Assembly: GCA_904387375.1 (NCBI GenBank) | Contig: CAJFLE010000004.1 | Coordinates: forward strand, 26,872 to 90,871 | DNA length: 64,000 bases | Direction: 5' to 3' | Source: Candidatus Protoclostridium gallicola | Lineage (GTDB): Bacteria > Bacillota > Clostridia > Christensenellales > Pumilibacteraceae | Part shown: piece by piece, positions 1 through 10,525 of the stretch | Position numbering within the stretch: the stretch's first letter is position 1 | Layout: each line of letters opens with the position of its first letter | Notes under the pieces: model-generated | Told to the model about the DNA's origin: nothing | The model's input: the letters and a program-made list of their open reading frames with translations, nothing else | Database searches by the model: none | Program-made: the position numbers and the translations under genes

Positions 1-1073
1 CGGCTGCCCTGGCGGTACACGACGACGGAGCCGGGGCGCAGCCCGCTCTCGCCCAGCTCGTCCACGTCCACCGAGCCGTCCTCGACCGCCAGCACGCCGC
101 AGCATATACGGTTCATGAACTCGTGCTTGCGGTTCTTTACGGCGTTGTACGCGCGCTGCACGGGTATGGCGCGCTCGATCATGCTCGTGCCGAAGAAGGC
201 GCCCGGCGTGACGAGGGAATCCTGCTTGACGAAGGGGAAGTCCCGGCTCCCGTCCCTGCCGTTGAGGTAGGGCAGCGGCCCGCGGTGCAGCACGCGCCCG
301 CCCGCCACTATGGTCAGCTCCCCTTCCGGCGCTCCGGGGCGCGGACGCTCGTAGCGCTCTATGAGCAGCGCGCAGTCGTCGCGGCGCACGGTCATAAGAT
401 CGGGCAGGGCGGCGAAGGACGCGCGCTCGGGCGCGGCGAGTTCGATGTCCTCCGGCTCCACCTTCACGCCGTACGTTTCTTCGATGACGGATACGGGCAC
501 GGCGCGGGCGTGGATGAGCACGCGCACCCCGTCCATCCCCTCGGCGCACAGGCTGTCGGGATAGATTTCGTGCGGCGGCACGGCGGTCACCGCGACGTCG
601 TCCGCGGCGGCGTCCCACGTCACTTTATAGAAGGCGCTGCCCGTCAGCTCGCTCCACATAGTGGCGCGGGAGATGACGCTGTCCGTGTCCAGCTTCGCCG
701 TCACCGCCGAGAGTATGCGGCCCGAAGCCTCGGCGGTCTTTAAGTCTGCGTCCGAGCCGGAGGCTGGGCGCACGCTCATGACCGGGCGCACGGCGGCGAG
801 CTTGGCGAGGCGGGTTTCCACTATGGGCGCGATGTGGTTGTACGCCTGCCGTTCCTCCCACGGCGAGTCGGGCGGAGCGTCGGACACTTCGAGCATGGGG
901 CCTATCTCGGCGAACTGCCGTCCGGCGAGAAAACAGGCGTTCAGCGTCCACTGCGCCTCGACCGACCGCCGCTCCTCCCTCCTCTTTTCGTATTCCCTGA
1001 CGACCGACGCGGCCAGCTCGCGTTCGGCGGCGCGCGCGGCGGAGTCGGGCGTCAGCAGTCGCTTTTTCGGCAT
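1..1073 (-). CDS. Phage portal protein (3' end outside window)
   Basis: This open frame runs off the left edge, so only about 357 N-terminal residues are visible. It starts at an ATG (1071-1073) beginning MPKKRLLTPDSAARAAEREL. A charged helical N-terminus is followed by a region typical of large portal proteins of the P22-like group (PWEERQAYNHIAPIVETRL, then a KVTWD segment and VPPHEIYPD). The portal forms the dodecameric ring through which terminase pumps DNA into the capsid. It lies downstream of the terminase large subunit and two small genes on the same strand, the usual packaging order. The frame is intact in the visible part. Family assignment rests on motif resemblance and position, not on a search. 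Confidence 0.8.
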   Translation of the reverse strand, partial: MPKKRLLTPDSAARAAERELAASVVREYEKRREERRSVEAQWTLNACFLAGRQFAEIGPMLEVSDAPPDSPWEERQAYNHIAPIVETRLAKLAAVRPVMSVRPASGSDADLKTAEASGRILSAVTAKLDTDSVISRATMWSELTGSAFYKVTWDAAADDVAVTAVPPHEIYPDSLCAEGMDGVRVLIHARAVPVSVIEETYGVKVEPEDIELAAPERASFAALPDLMTVRRDDCALLIERYERPRPGAPEGELTIVAGGRVLHRGPLPYLNGRDGSRDFPFVKQDSLVTPGAFFGTSMIERAIPVQRAYNAVKNRKHEFMNRICCGVLAVEDGSVDVDELGESGLRPGSVVVYRQGS

Positions 1074-1246
1074 ACGTCCTCCCCGAGCGCTTCCGCCGCC
1101 AGCCGCGCGATGTCGCGCAGACAGTCGCCGCACAGATGCAGCCTGCTCTTCACGCCCGAACGTTCGGGCACGACGGTGTACTCCGCCCGCCTGCCGCACG
1201 CGCCCAGCTCGCACCGCAGACGGTACTTACAGCTTACCAGTTCCAT
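1052..1246 (-). CDS. Small Cys-rich phage protein, putative zinc ribbon
   Basis: A 64-residue protein starting at ATG 1246 with a good Shine-Dalgarno (GGAGGAAAAAAG). It has seven cysteines, with pairs in CELGAC and CGDC and further cysteines at CKYRLRC and near the C-terminus, which suggests a zinc-binding fold. Its end overlaps the portal start by 22 nt and its start overlaps the preceding gene by 20 nt, so the three genes are probably translationally coupled. I do not recognise a named family. Small zinc-finger proteins are frequent between terminase and portal genes, but the role here is unknown. Confidence 0.65.
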   Translation of the reverse strand: MELVSCKYRLRCELGACGRRAEYTVVPERSGVKSRLHLCGDCLRDIARLAAEALGEDVCRKSDC

Positions 1247-1514
1247 TCTTTTTTCCTCCTTTGCCTTGTTTCAGCCTGCCGAGTTCGGCGAGCAGCCGCC
1301 TGCGCTCGGCTTCGAGTTCCTCTTCGCTCGGCTCCTCTTCGCCGCCGAGGTCGAGCAGCATTTTTATTGCCGACAGGTCGGGCGGGACTTCCTTGGTCGT
1401 CACCCTGTTCTTTATCTCGTTGCCCTCGCCGTCGTATTCGGCGGTCGTTTCGCTGACCGTATAGCCCAGCGCGCGCTTTTCCAGCGCCTTCATAAGCTCT
1501 CCGTTTTCGTTCAA
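1227..1514 (-). CDS. Small hypothetical phage protein, acidic C-terminal half
   Basis: A 95-residue product between terminase large subunit and the zinc-ribbon-like gene. The longest start is a TTG (1514) four bases after AGGAGG; an ATG at 1493 behind GGAG with 5-nt spacing is a good alternative and would give 88 residues. The sequence has a segment ETTAEYDGEGNEIKNRVTTK resembling small phage proteins encoded next to terminases, then an acidic predicted helix (GGEEEPSEEELEAERRR) and a basic tail. No catalytic motif is visible. Position only 12 bp after the terminase stop places it in the packaging operon. Confidence 0.6.
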   Translation of the reverse strand: MNENGELMKALEKRALGYTVSETTAEYDGEGNEIKNRVTTKEVPPDLSAIKMLLDLGGEEEPSEEELEAERRRLLAELGRLKQGKGGKKNGTGKL

Positions 1515-1526
1515 TTTCCCTCCTTG

Positions 1527-2978
1527 TCACCGCCCGCGCCGACGCATCGCCGCCTTCGCCAGCCGCTCCTTGTCCCGTTCGATGACGGTCTTTACCGAGG
1601 GCAGACGGGGAGCCTGCGGCCGCGTCATCAGAAAGTAGCGCAGCGCGTCGGCGCAGTGGTCGTTCTTCTTGACCGGGCTGTCGCCCTCGCCCCACGCGTA
1701 CGTTCTGAGCTCGCGCACCGTGTGCACGCAGGAGCGGAACACGTACAGCCGCGGGCCGTGCTCCCCTTTCAGATACGACTTGACGGTGTTTATGCCCGCG
1801 TATACGTCCTTGTTGACGTTGGCGTCGACGAGTATGCCGCGGCTGCCGAACAGCTCGCTCACCGTCGCGACGGAGGACAGCGTGCGCTGATTCGCGGCAG
1901 GGTCGATGTACGCGCGCAGCCGTCCGCAGCGGTCGGTCGGCCAGCCCAGCTCCGCGCTCTTTTCGCGTATGCGCGCGGCGTGCCAGTCCACGTCTTTGCC
2001 CGCGGCGTAGTGCTCCGCCGCCACGTATACGACGCCGTCGCCGTCCACCGCCAGCCACAGGCAGGCGAGCGGGTTGTTCAGCCCCGGGTCTATGGACAGC
2101 GCGTGCGTCCACTCCGCGGGCACGGGAAACGGATCGATTACATGCTCTTCGCCGAACTCCGGATACACCAGCCCGCTGCGCTTCAGGAACCTGCCGTACC
2201 GCCTGCTTTCCAGCACGTCATCGCCGAGCGACGCGGACAGCCGTTCTATCTCGCCGCGGTCGAGGTAGGGATTGTCCGCCCACTCCATGAACTCGCACCA
2301 CACCTCGGGGTCGTCGGACATATAGATCTTGTCGTAGACGAAGGTCAGGCCTTTGAGCGGCGTCATCGTGCCGAACAGCTCGCCGCGGCGGTCGACAACG
2401 CGCATGCGGCACTCGTCGTACACGTCCTCGGGCGGCTCCTCGTCGAACCACACGTAGTCCAGGCTCGCGCCCTGGAACTTTTCCCGGCCGCTCTCGCACG
2501 ACTTGAAGCCTATGCGCGAGGTCGAGCCGAACACGTTATGCACGACGATGTAGTCCACGACTCCGCCCTCGGGCTGCGACGCTTTGCCCGACACCATGAC
2601 GACGTCGGCGATCCACTCCTTTTTCAGGTACGACAGCACTTTGCGCTGAGCCACGTCGCGCTGAACCTCGCGCGTCAGCGACACGACCCAGCCTTCGGTG
2701 GGTTTGTTCTCGCGGTACGGATGTATGCCGCGGGCGCGCCACACGACTTCAACCGCGCCGCACTCCGTCTTGCCGCTGCGGTTGCCGCCGAACACCCAGC
2801 GGTTGCGCTTCGGGCAGCGGTGGAACGCGAGCTGCTTCTCGTGCACGAGGGGCGGCTCGTTGTAATGCGCCAGCCTGTTGTTCTTTCTCGCGGCGTCCAG
2901 CATGCGTTCCACTCTGACCAGCCGCGAGAGCAGCCGTTTTTCTTCGGACGCGAAATCCTCTTCCCTTTTCTCTTTCAT
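1527..2978 (-). CDS. Phage terminase large subunit
   Basis: A 483-residue DNA-packaging motor, full length for the family. The ATPase half has Walker A GGNRSGKT near residue 65 and Walker B VWFDEEPP, followed by a coupling motif GTMTPLKG. The nuclease half carries the acidic metal-binding series SIDPGLNNP, YIDPAANQ and DHCADALRYF. It drives DNA through the portal and cuts concatemers. No small-subunit gene lies between it and the host-type gene at 3046, only 67 bp away, and the start (ATG 2978) has a poor Shine-Dalgarno, which suggests that an upstream coupled gene has been lost. Base composition matches the neighbours, consistent with an old or host-adapted prophage. Confidence 0.92.
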   Translation of the reverse strand: MKEKREEDFASEEKRLLSRLVRVERMLDAARKNNRLAHYNEPPLVHEKQLAFHRCPKRNRWVFGGNRSGKTECGAVEVVWRARGIHPYRENKPTEGWVVSLTREVQRDVAQRKVLSYLKKEWIADVVMVSGKASQPEGGVVDYIVVHNVFGSTSRIGFKSCESGREKFQGASLDYVWFDEEPPEDVYDECRMRVVDRRGELFGTMTPLKGLTFVYDKIYMSDDPEVWCEFMEWADNPYLDRGEIERLSASLGDDVLESRRYGRFLKRSGLVYPEFGEEHVIDPFPVPAEWTHALSIDPGLNNPLACLWLAVDGDGVVYVAAEHYAAGKDVDWHAARIREKSAELGWPTDRCGRLRAYIDPAANQRTLSSVATVSELFGSRGILVDANVNKDVYAGINTVKSYLKGEHGPRLYVFRSCVHTVRELRTYAWGEGDSPVKKNDHCADALRYFLMTRPQAPRLPSVKTVIERDKERLAKAAMRRRGR

Positions 2979-3045
2979 ACAAAAAATCCCATATTGCCCG
3001 TCATTTTCCGCGATTCCGCCACGCGCCGCGTGCTATACTTACGCA

Positions 3046-3714
3046 ATGAGAATACTGCTGATAGTGCAAGCCGTACTGCTCGCCGCGCTGCCCGCGGTGC
3101 GGTACTCGTATATAAACGAAAGCATTCCCTTCTACGCCTTCGACGGCGTGGACTACACCTGTCTGTTCTACCTCCCCGCGACGTACTTCGTCGCCGTCGA
3201 AGAGGAGGGCGAAGAGTACGACCGTGTCACCTATCTCGACCTGTCCGGCTACGTAAAGAGCGGCGACACCGAGGACGTGGACTACGAACCGGCAACCAAG
3301 TACGCCACCACCGGCTCGGTCACGCTCAAAAAGGGCGTGGCGTCGGTGTATCTGTACGCGGACGCGGACTGCACCGTCGTACTGTCCTCCGTCACCGCCT
3401 CCGACTCGCTGTTCCTGTACGGGCAGTCGGCGTACGAGGGCGTGTATTACTGCCGGCTCAAAGGCACGGCGGGAACCACGCGCGGGTACATAGGCGGCGA
3501 AGGCATAATCGTCACCCTGCCCGAGGAAAACACCGTCGAAGCGGTGACCCCGCCAGAGGACGAGCCGGAAGAGGAAAATCCCGGCGAAGAAACCGATCCG
3601 GGCGGCGGAGGCGAAACGGAAGTGTCGCTGCCCGTCGAGATCATACTCGTGGTCAGCCTCGCCGTGCCCGCGTTCATCGTCGTGTTCCTGCTGACGAGGA
3701 AACGCGGGAGCTGA
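3046..3714 (+). CDS. Putative surface protein with N-terminal signal and C-terminal membrane anchor
   Basis: A 222-residue unrecognised protein. The N-terminus (MRILLIVQAVLLAALPAVRY) is a signal peptide or membrane anchor. A tyrosine- and acid-rich beta-type ectodomain follows, then a Pro/Glu/Gly spacer (about residues 168-190, ending in GGGG) and a C-terminal hydrophobic segment ending in RKRGS. This is the layout of a wall-spanning protein held by a transmembrane tail; there is no LPXTG motif. The ATG at 3046 was chosen because an extended -10 box (TGCTATACT, 3031-3039) lies six bases upstream, which excludes the longer frame and implies a leaderless mRNA. No recognisable -35 is present. 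Confidence 0.65.
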   Translation: MRILLIVQAVLLAALPAVRYSYINESIPFYAFDGVDYTCLFYLPATYFVAVEEEGEEYDRVTYLDLSGYVKSGDTEDVDYEPATKYATTGSVTLKKGVASVYLYADADCTVVLSSVTASDSLFLYGQSAYEGVYYCRLKGTAGTTRGYIGGEGIIVTLPEENTVEAVTPPEDEPEEENPGEETDPGGGGETEVSLPVEIILVVSLAVPAFIVVFLLTRKRGS

Positions 3715-3739
3715 GCGTTACGTGCGCATTATAGCAAAT

Positions 3740-3768
3740 AATTGCGGACAGCTTGCGTGTCCGCAATT
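3740..3768. repeat. Perfect hairpin, copy 1 of a dispersed palindrome
   Basis: The arms AATTGCGGACA and TGTCCGCAATT (11 bp, perfect) surround a 7-nt loop. The same stem (10 bp, different loop) recurs at 27424-27449. It is followed by AC rather than a T-run, so it is not a convincing intrinsic terminator. It lies between the 3046 gene and the promoter of the CPBP protease gene. Confidence 0.6.
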
Positions 3769-3818
3769 ACGTTCCGAAACAAGTTTTTTGTGAAAATTAC
3801 GTCACATTTGCGTTTCCC

Positions 3819-3847
3819 TTGACATCGGAAGCGCGTTGCTTTATACT
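3819..3847 (+). promoter_or_regulatory. Leaderless promoter of the CPBP protease gene
   Basis: TTGACA (3819-3824), exactly 17 bp, then TATACT (3842-3847). The ATG at 3855 follows after seven bases, where transcription would start, and there is no Shine-Dalgarno. This fixes the start codon. Confidence 0.8.
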
Positions 3848-3854
3848 TAAAACC

Positions 3855-4664
3855 ATGAGCGGAGGAAAATCGAAAACGGTACTGCTCGTCTTCACCGTCG
3901 CGTCCTGCGTGCTTACGCTCGCTTTCGCGATAACGGGCGAAGTGCTGCGCGGCGCGGTCTACGGGGGCACCCTGCCCGTCGCCGTCAATCTCGCGTTCGG
4001 CGCCGCCGAGCGTCTGCTGCTGACGGTCACGGCCGTCTGTCTTATGCTGACATTCGGCTATACCAAGGCGCTTAAGCCCGGAATAAGCGGGGGCATAATT
4101 GCCTCCGTCGCGGGCGCCGCCGTCGCCGTCGCCAACTTCCCCTTCGTCTGCATGGCGCAGGGACTGCTCGGCATCACCGCCTCGGGCGGCGAGTTCGCGC
4201 TCTTCATCGTCTATTGCATAAGCGTGGGGCTGTTCGAGGAAACGGCGTTCCGCGGCTTCGTCTTTCCCCTCGTGCTGGAAAAGACGGGAAATAAAAAATA
4301 CGGCGTGTTCATCGCCGTAATCGTATCGAGCGCGCTGTTCGCCATTCTCCACCTGCTCAACCTCGCGCAGGGGGCAAGCGTGGGCGCGACCGCGCTTCAG
4401 GTGGGATATACCTTCCTCGTCGGCTGCATGTGCAGCGTCATTATGATCGCGACTGGTTCCCTGCTCGTGCCCGTCATAGTGCACGCCGCCTTCGACGTGG
4501 GCGGCACGATGACGTCGCTGGGCGTCGCCGCGGGCAGCCACTGGAACACCCCGTCCATAATAATCATGGCGGTGGTCGGCACCCTTGCCGCGCTCTATCT
4601 CGCCGCATGGTTCTTCCGCCATTCGGACAGAGCGCTGCGGCTGCTGCCGGACAGAGAAGAATAA
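3855..4664 (+). CDS. CPBP family intramembrane glutamic endopeptidase
   Basis: A 269-residue polytopic membrane protein with the motifs of the CPBP (Abi/CAAX-processing) metalloprotease family: EETAFRG in one helix (EExxxR), a following helix ending LFAILH (FxxxH), and HAAFDVGG near the C-terminus (HxxxD/N). These residues form the intramembrane catalytic site. In bacteria such proteins act in peptide maturation, bacteriocin immunity or membrane protein processing; the substrate here is unknown. About seven to eight hydrophobic segments can be seen. The gene is monocistronic, with a leaderless promoter upstream and a strong bidirectional hairpin 17 bp downstream. Confidence 0.85.
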   Translation: MSGGKSKTVLLVFTVASCVLTLAFAITGEVLRGAVYGGTLPVAVNLAFGAAERLLLTVTAVCLMLTFGYTKALKPGISGGIIASVAGAAVAVANFPFVCMAQGLLGITASGGEFALFIVYCISVGLFEETAFRGFVFPLVLEKTGNKKYGVFIAVIVSSALFAILHLLNLAQGASVGATALQVGYTFLVGCMCSVIMIATGSLLVPVIVHAAFDVGGTMTSLGVAAGSHWNTPSIIIMAVVGTLAALYLAAWFFRHSDRALRLLPDREE

Positions 4665-4680
4665 AAACGATTGCATAAAA

Positions 4681-4716
4681 CCGAAAAGGGCGCGGCATCT
4701 GCCGCGCCCTTTTCGG
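4681..4716. terminator. Bidirectional intrinsic terminator
   Basis: A perfect 17-bp stem (CCGAAAAGGGCGCGGCA and its complement) with a 2-nt TC turn between the convergent CPBP gene and the collagen-like gene. The CCCTTTTCGG arm supplies a short T-run on the plus strand. Confidence 0.75.
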
Positions 4717-4754
4717 TACACTTGACTTTTACCGGTGGTACCGGAATTGAGGGA

Positions 4755-7988
<3,234 letters not shown>

Positions 7989-8011
7989 AATCCTTTACCT
8001 CCTTGTGTTTT

Positions 8012-8107
8012 CCACTCGGACGCACGGCGGTTATGCACAAGCCGCTTGCGGCGTACGCTCGCCGCATACGCCGCGCCGCTTAGTGCCAATCTCCGTCAGG
8101 CGAGTGG
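8012..8107 (-). promoter_or_regulatory. Structured 5' leader of the collagen-like gene
   Basis: The untranslated leader is closed by a perfect 7-bp helix (CCACTCG/CGAGTGG). Inside it can form GACG/CGTC, GCAC-AAGC/GCTT-GTGC with a bulge, and an apical GCGGCGTA/TACGCCGC stem. These nested helices lie between the promoter and the Shine-Dalgarno. It matches no riboswitch consensus I know, and there is no terminator T-run. It could be a translational control element or a stability structure. Confidence 0.45.
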
Positions 8108-8128
8108 TATGATATAAAATTTATCATT

Positions 8129-8156
8129 ATTATATCATTAAGCCCCCCCCCGTCAA
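8129..8156 (-). promoter_or_regulatory. Promoter of the collagen-like gene with a 9-bp G tract in the spacer
   Basis: On the minus strand TTGACG (8156-8151) is followed by G residues and CTTAATGA, then TATAAT (8134-8129). The homopolymer is C9 on the plus strand (8143-8151), and the spacer is 16 bp. An inverted repeat ATGATATAA-N12-TTATATCAT (8109-8138) overlaps the -10 and start region and could be an operator. Slippage in the tract would move spacing to 15 or 17 bp, so expression may be phase variable. Confidence 0.7.
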
Positions 8157-8223
8157 GTCCTTGAACGAATTTTTTGAAGCAAACCGGATTTTTTTTGTTT
8201 TCGCGGCCGAAAAAGGGCGCATT

Positions 8224-8265
8224 GCGTAAAAAGAGTGAGAGCTTGCGCTCCCACTCTTTTTACGC
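8224..8265. terminator. Intrinsic terminator, downstream of the sirtuin gene
   Basis: The stem GCGTAAAAAGAGTG-a-GAGC pairs with GCTC-c-CACTCTTTTTACGC around a TTGC loop. It lies 53 bp after the sirtuin stop on the minus strand and precedes the collagen-like gene promoter; T-rich arms make it usable in both directions. The rest of 7989-8317 holds the leader, promoter and a lone DnaA-box-like TTATCCACA (8274-8282). Confidence 0.75.
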
Positions 8266-8317
8266 GTACGAAGTTATCCACAATTCGTATCGTTCCTAAA
8301 AATATGCGTTTCGGTTT

Positions 8318-9055
8318 TCACAATCCGGCTTCCGCGACGGCGGCGGAAAGAACCCTGCCCGCCGAGTCGTTTATTTCGAGATCGGGACTGACGGGCGACG
8401 CGACGTGCGTCAGATTGACGAGCGCGATGCGGCCGCGGGTATAGTGCAGGAAGCTTGCAGCGGGATAGACCGCCAGCGAAGTGCCCGCGACTATGACGAG
8501 GTCGGCGGCTTCCAGCGCGCGCACGGCTCCGCTCACGGCGTCGTCGGGCAGCTGCTCGCCGTACAGCACGACGTCAGGCTTTATCAGTCCGCCGCAGCGA
8601 CAGCGCGGCACGGGACGGCGCGCGAGCATATCTTCCAGCGTATACTTTGCGCCGCACACGGTGCAGGTATTGCGGTGCACCGAGCCGTGCAGTTCGAACA
8701 CGTTGCGCGAACCCGCCGCCTGGTGCAGGCCGTCCACGTTCTGCGTCACGACCGCAGTCAGTCTGCCCTTGCGTTCCAGCTCCGCCACCGCGAAGTGCGC
8801 CGCGTTGGGACGCACGCCGGGGCGCGCCATTTCGGCGAAGTAGTAGTCGAAAAACTCTTCGGTGCGGTCGTAGAAAAATTCGTGCGACAGAATGACCTCG
8901 AAGGGATAGGCGTACTTTTTCGCCGCCGCGCCTTTGGGCGAGCGGAAATCGGGCAGGCCGCTTTCGGTGCTTACGCCCGCGCCGCCGAAAAACACGACGC
9001 GCTCCGCCTCCCTTATCATATTCCCCAAACGTCTGATTTTTTCTTCGTTTTCCAT
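8318..9055 (-). CDS. cobB: NAD-dependent protein deacylase, Sir2 family
   Basis: A 245-residue class sirtuin that removes acyl groups from lysines using NAD+. The Rossmann motif [16 protein letters not shown], the NAD/catalytic motifs TQNVDGLH and the catalytic His in ELHGSVH are present. Four zinc cysteines occur as CTVCG and CRCGG. The frame extends 30 codons further upstream, but I chose the ATG at 9055 because a perfect TTGACA-N17-TATAAT promoter lies inside that extension, with -10 ending six bases before this ATG. The mRNA would be leaderless. It is monocistronic, with a small XRE regulator gene upstream on the same strand. Confidence 0.9.
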   Translation of the reverse strand: MENEEKIRRLGNMIREAERVVFFGGAGVSTESGLPDFRSPKGAAAKKYAYPFEVILSHEFFYDRTEEFFDYYFAEMARPGVRPNAAHFAVAELERKGRLTAVVTQNVDGLHQAAGSRNVFELHGSVHRNTCTVCGAKYTLEDMLARRPVPRCRCGGLIKPDVVLYGEQLPDDAVSGAVRALEAADLVIVAGTSLAVYPAASFLHYTRGRIALVNLTHVASPVSPDLEINDSAGRVLSAAVAEAGL

Positions 9056-9061
9056 ATACCG

Positions 9062-9090
9062 ATTATATACCCGATTTCTCCCGATGTCAA
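9062..9090 (-). promoter_or_regulatory. Leaderless promoter of the sirtuin gene
   Basis: TTGACA (9090-9085), 17 bp, TATAAT (9067-9062), six bases, then ATG at 9055. There is no Shine-Dalgarno. Confidence 0.8.
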
Positions 9091-9137
9091 CAATAAAAAA
9101 TCCGTGCGACCGAAGCCGTACGGCACTTGCGGCAGTA

Positions 9138-9359
9138 TCATGCATTCATCCACGGATCTTCCCTGCCGAGAAGAAAGTCCACCGACACGCCGAAATAATC
9201 GGCAAGACGACACAGGCTGTCGGCGTTCGGCATACGTTTACCCGACAGCCACAGACTGACAACGCTCGGATCCACGTCGATTTTCCGCGCAAGCTCTTTC
9301 TGATTGATTTCTTTCTCCGAGATAAGACCGCGGAGAGTATTTCCGAAATCGCCGTTCAT
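9138..9359 (-). CDS. XRE-family helix-turn-helix regulator
   Basis: A 73-residue protein that is essentially one Cro/C1-type HTH domain: LRGLISEKEINQKELARKIDVDPSVVSLWLSGKRMPNADSLCRLADYF covers the five helices (in runs: NQKELARKIDVDPSVVSLW is the HTH core). It ends VDFLLGREDPWMNA. Its own promoter contains the palindrome TTGACTTTTGTCAA over the -35, so autoregulation is plausible. Its divergent neighbour is the DUF445 gene. The ATG at 9359 lies six bases after the -10, so the message is probably leaderless. Target genes are unknown; the adjacent sirtuin has its own promoter. Confidence 0.85.
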   Translation of the reverse strand: MNGDFGNTLRGLISEKEINQKELARKIDVDPSVVSLWLSGKRMPNADSLCRLADYFGVSVDFLLGREDPWMNA

Positions 9360-9365
9360 ACGAGT

Positions 9366-9394
9366 ATTTTATCATAAACGTTGACTTTTGTCAA
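9366..9394 (-). promoter_or_regulatory. Leaderless promoter of the XRE gene with palindromic operator
   Basis: TTGACA (9394-9389), 17 bp, TAAAAT (9371-9366), six bases, ATG 9359. The -35 is half of a perfect 14-bp palindrome TTGACTTTTGTCAA (9381-9394), a likely site for the small XRE protein itself. Confidence 0.7.
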
Positions 9395-9421
9395 TACCGG
9401 CAGACTGACGAAGCATATAGT

Positions 9422-9450
9422 TTGACAAAAACCGCGGCGGGGCGTATACT
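9422..9450 (+). promoter_or_regulatory. Promoter of the DUF445 gene
   Basis: TTGACA (9422-9427), 17 bp, TATACT (9445-9450). About 34 nt of leader precede the ATG at 9491; AGAAGGAAA lies 11 nt upstream of it. Confidence 0.75.
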
Positions 9451-9490
9451 CGTACATATAAAATTCGCGAAAGAAGGAAATACTCGAAGT

Positions 9491-10411
9491 ATGCCCGAAT
9501 GGTTGACACTTGCAATCAAGATAGCGTCCGGCCCGGTGCTCGGCGCGATAATAGGTTTTTTCACCAACTGGCTGGCGGTTAAAATGCTGTTCAGACCGTA
9601 TAAGGAAAAGCGCATAGGTCGGCTGCGGCTGCCCTTCACTCCCGGTATCATTCCCAAGCGCAAGGCGGCGCTCGGCAGAGCGCTGGGCAAAGCGGTGGGC
9701 ACGCAGCTCGTCACTCCAGACGACCTGCGCCGGCTGTGCACGGAAAGCGGCCTGAGCGAAAAAGTGGGCGCGGCTGCGGCGGAAGCGGTGTTCGGTAATG
9801 ACAGGACGCCGGCGGCGCTCATAGACTCTGCGGGCGGAGAAGGCTCGGCGGAGCGCGCGGCGGAAAGCGCGAGCGGCTTTCTCGCGGGCAGAATACTCGA
9901 AGCGGTGGACAAGCTCGACCTGCCTTCCCTCATAACCGAACGCGCGGGCGACGCGCTCGCGGGCATCGGCGGCATAGGCGGACTGCTCGGCGCGCTGGGC
10001 GGCAACAGAATCATGACAAAGCTCGCGGGCGGCATAGGCGAAAACGTGCAGCGCTACATCGACGAGAACGGCCGCGACCTGCTCGTCCCCGCAGTGCGCG
10101 GAGAGATAGACAAACTGCTGGACGCGCCCGTCGGAGAGACGGCGGAAAAGTTCGGGCTGACGCGGGAGAAGGTGTCCGCGTTCGCCGTCAGAATGTACGA
10201 AACCGTCATCGTCGACAAGATAGCGGAGCTGGTCGCGTCCTTCGACATCGCGGGCACGGTGGAAAAGAAGGTGGAGGAAATGGACATGGCGGAGCTGGAA
10301 AAGCTGTTCATGTCCGTCATGAAAAAGGAGCTGAGCGCCATCGTCAATCTCGGCGGGCTGCTCGGCGGCATTGTCGGAATACTGACGAGCCTTATAAACG
10401 TATTCTTATAA
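9491..10411 (+). CDS. DUF445 family membrane protein (YheB-like)
   Basis: A 306-residue protein with the N-terminal DUF445 signature: a first membrane helix (ASGPVLGAIIGFFTNWLAVKMLF) followed by RPYKEKRIGRLRLPFTPGIIPKR. A long helical middle region and a C-terminal hydrophobic segment (GGLLGGIVGILTSLINVFL) follow. This matches Bacillus YheB-like proteins of unknown function. ATG 9491 was preferred over an upstream frame start at 9422, because that codon lies inside the promoter -35. The gene is monocistronic, divergent from the XRE gene. Confidence 0.8.
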   Translation: MPEWLTLAIKIASGPVLGAIIGFFTNWLAVKMLFRPYKEKRIGRLRLPFTPGIIPKRKAALGRALGKAVGTQLVTPDDLRRLCTESGLSEKVGAAAAEAVFGNDRTPAALIDSAGGEGSAERAAESASGFLAGRILEAVDKLDLPSLITERAGDALAGIGGIGGLLGALGGNRIMTKLAGGIGENVQRYIDENGRDLLVPAVRGEIDKLLDAPVGETAEKFGLTREKVSAFAVRMYETVIVDKIAELVASFDIAGTVEKKVEEMDMAELEKLFMSVMKKELSAIVNLGGLLGGIVGILTSLINVFL

Positions 10412-10525
10412 CGGACAGACGGCGGAAAGGCGCGGGCCTTTCCGTTTTCGTTATCCCGGAGGCTCACCCGGCGGCGTCGCGAAGCATATAATGCAGTATA
10501 AATCTTACGCAAAGGAGAAAACGCC

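Noticed and set aside
3630..3714. LPXTG-type sorting signal at the end of the 3046 gene product
   Set aside because: The sequence before the C-terminal helix is SLPVEII, without Thr-Gly; it is only a membrane anchor with a basic tail.
8274..8282. Perfect DnaA box TTATCCACA as a replication origin
   Set aside because: It is single in this spacer; another copy lies inside the P-type ATPase gene. No cluster, AT-rich unwinding region or dnaA/dnaN genes are present, so gyrBA and mnmE alone do not mark an origin.
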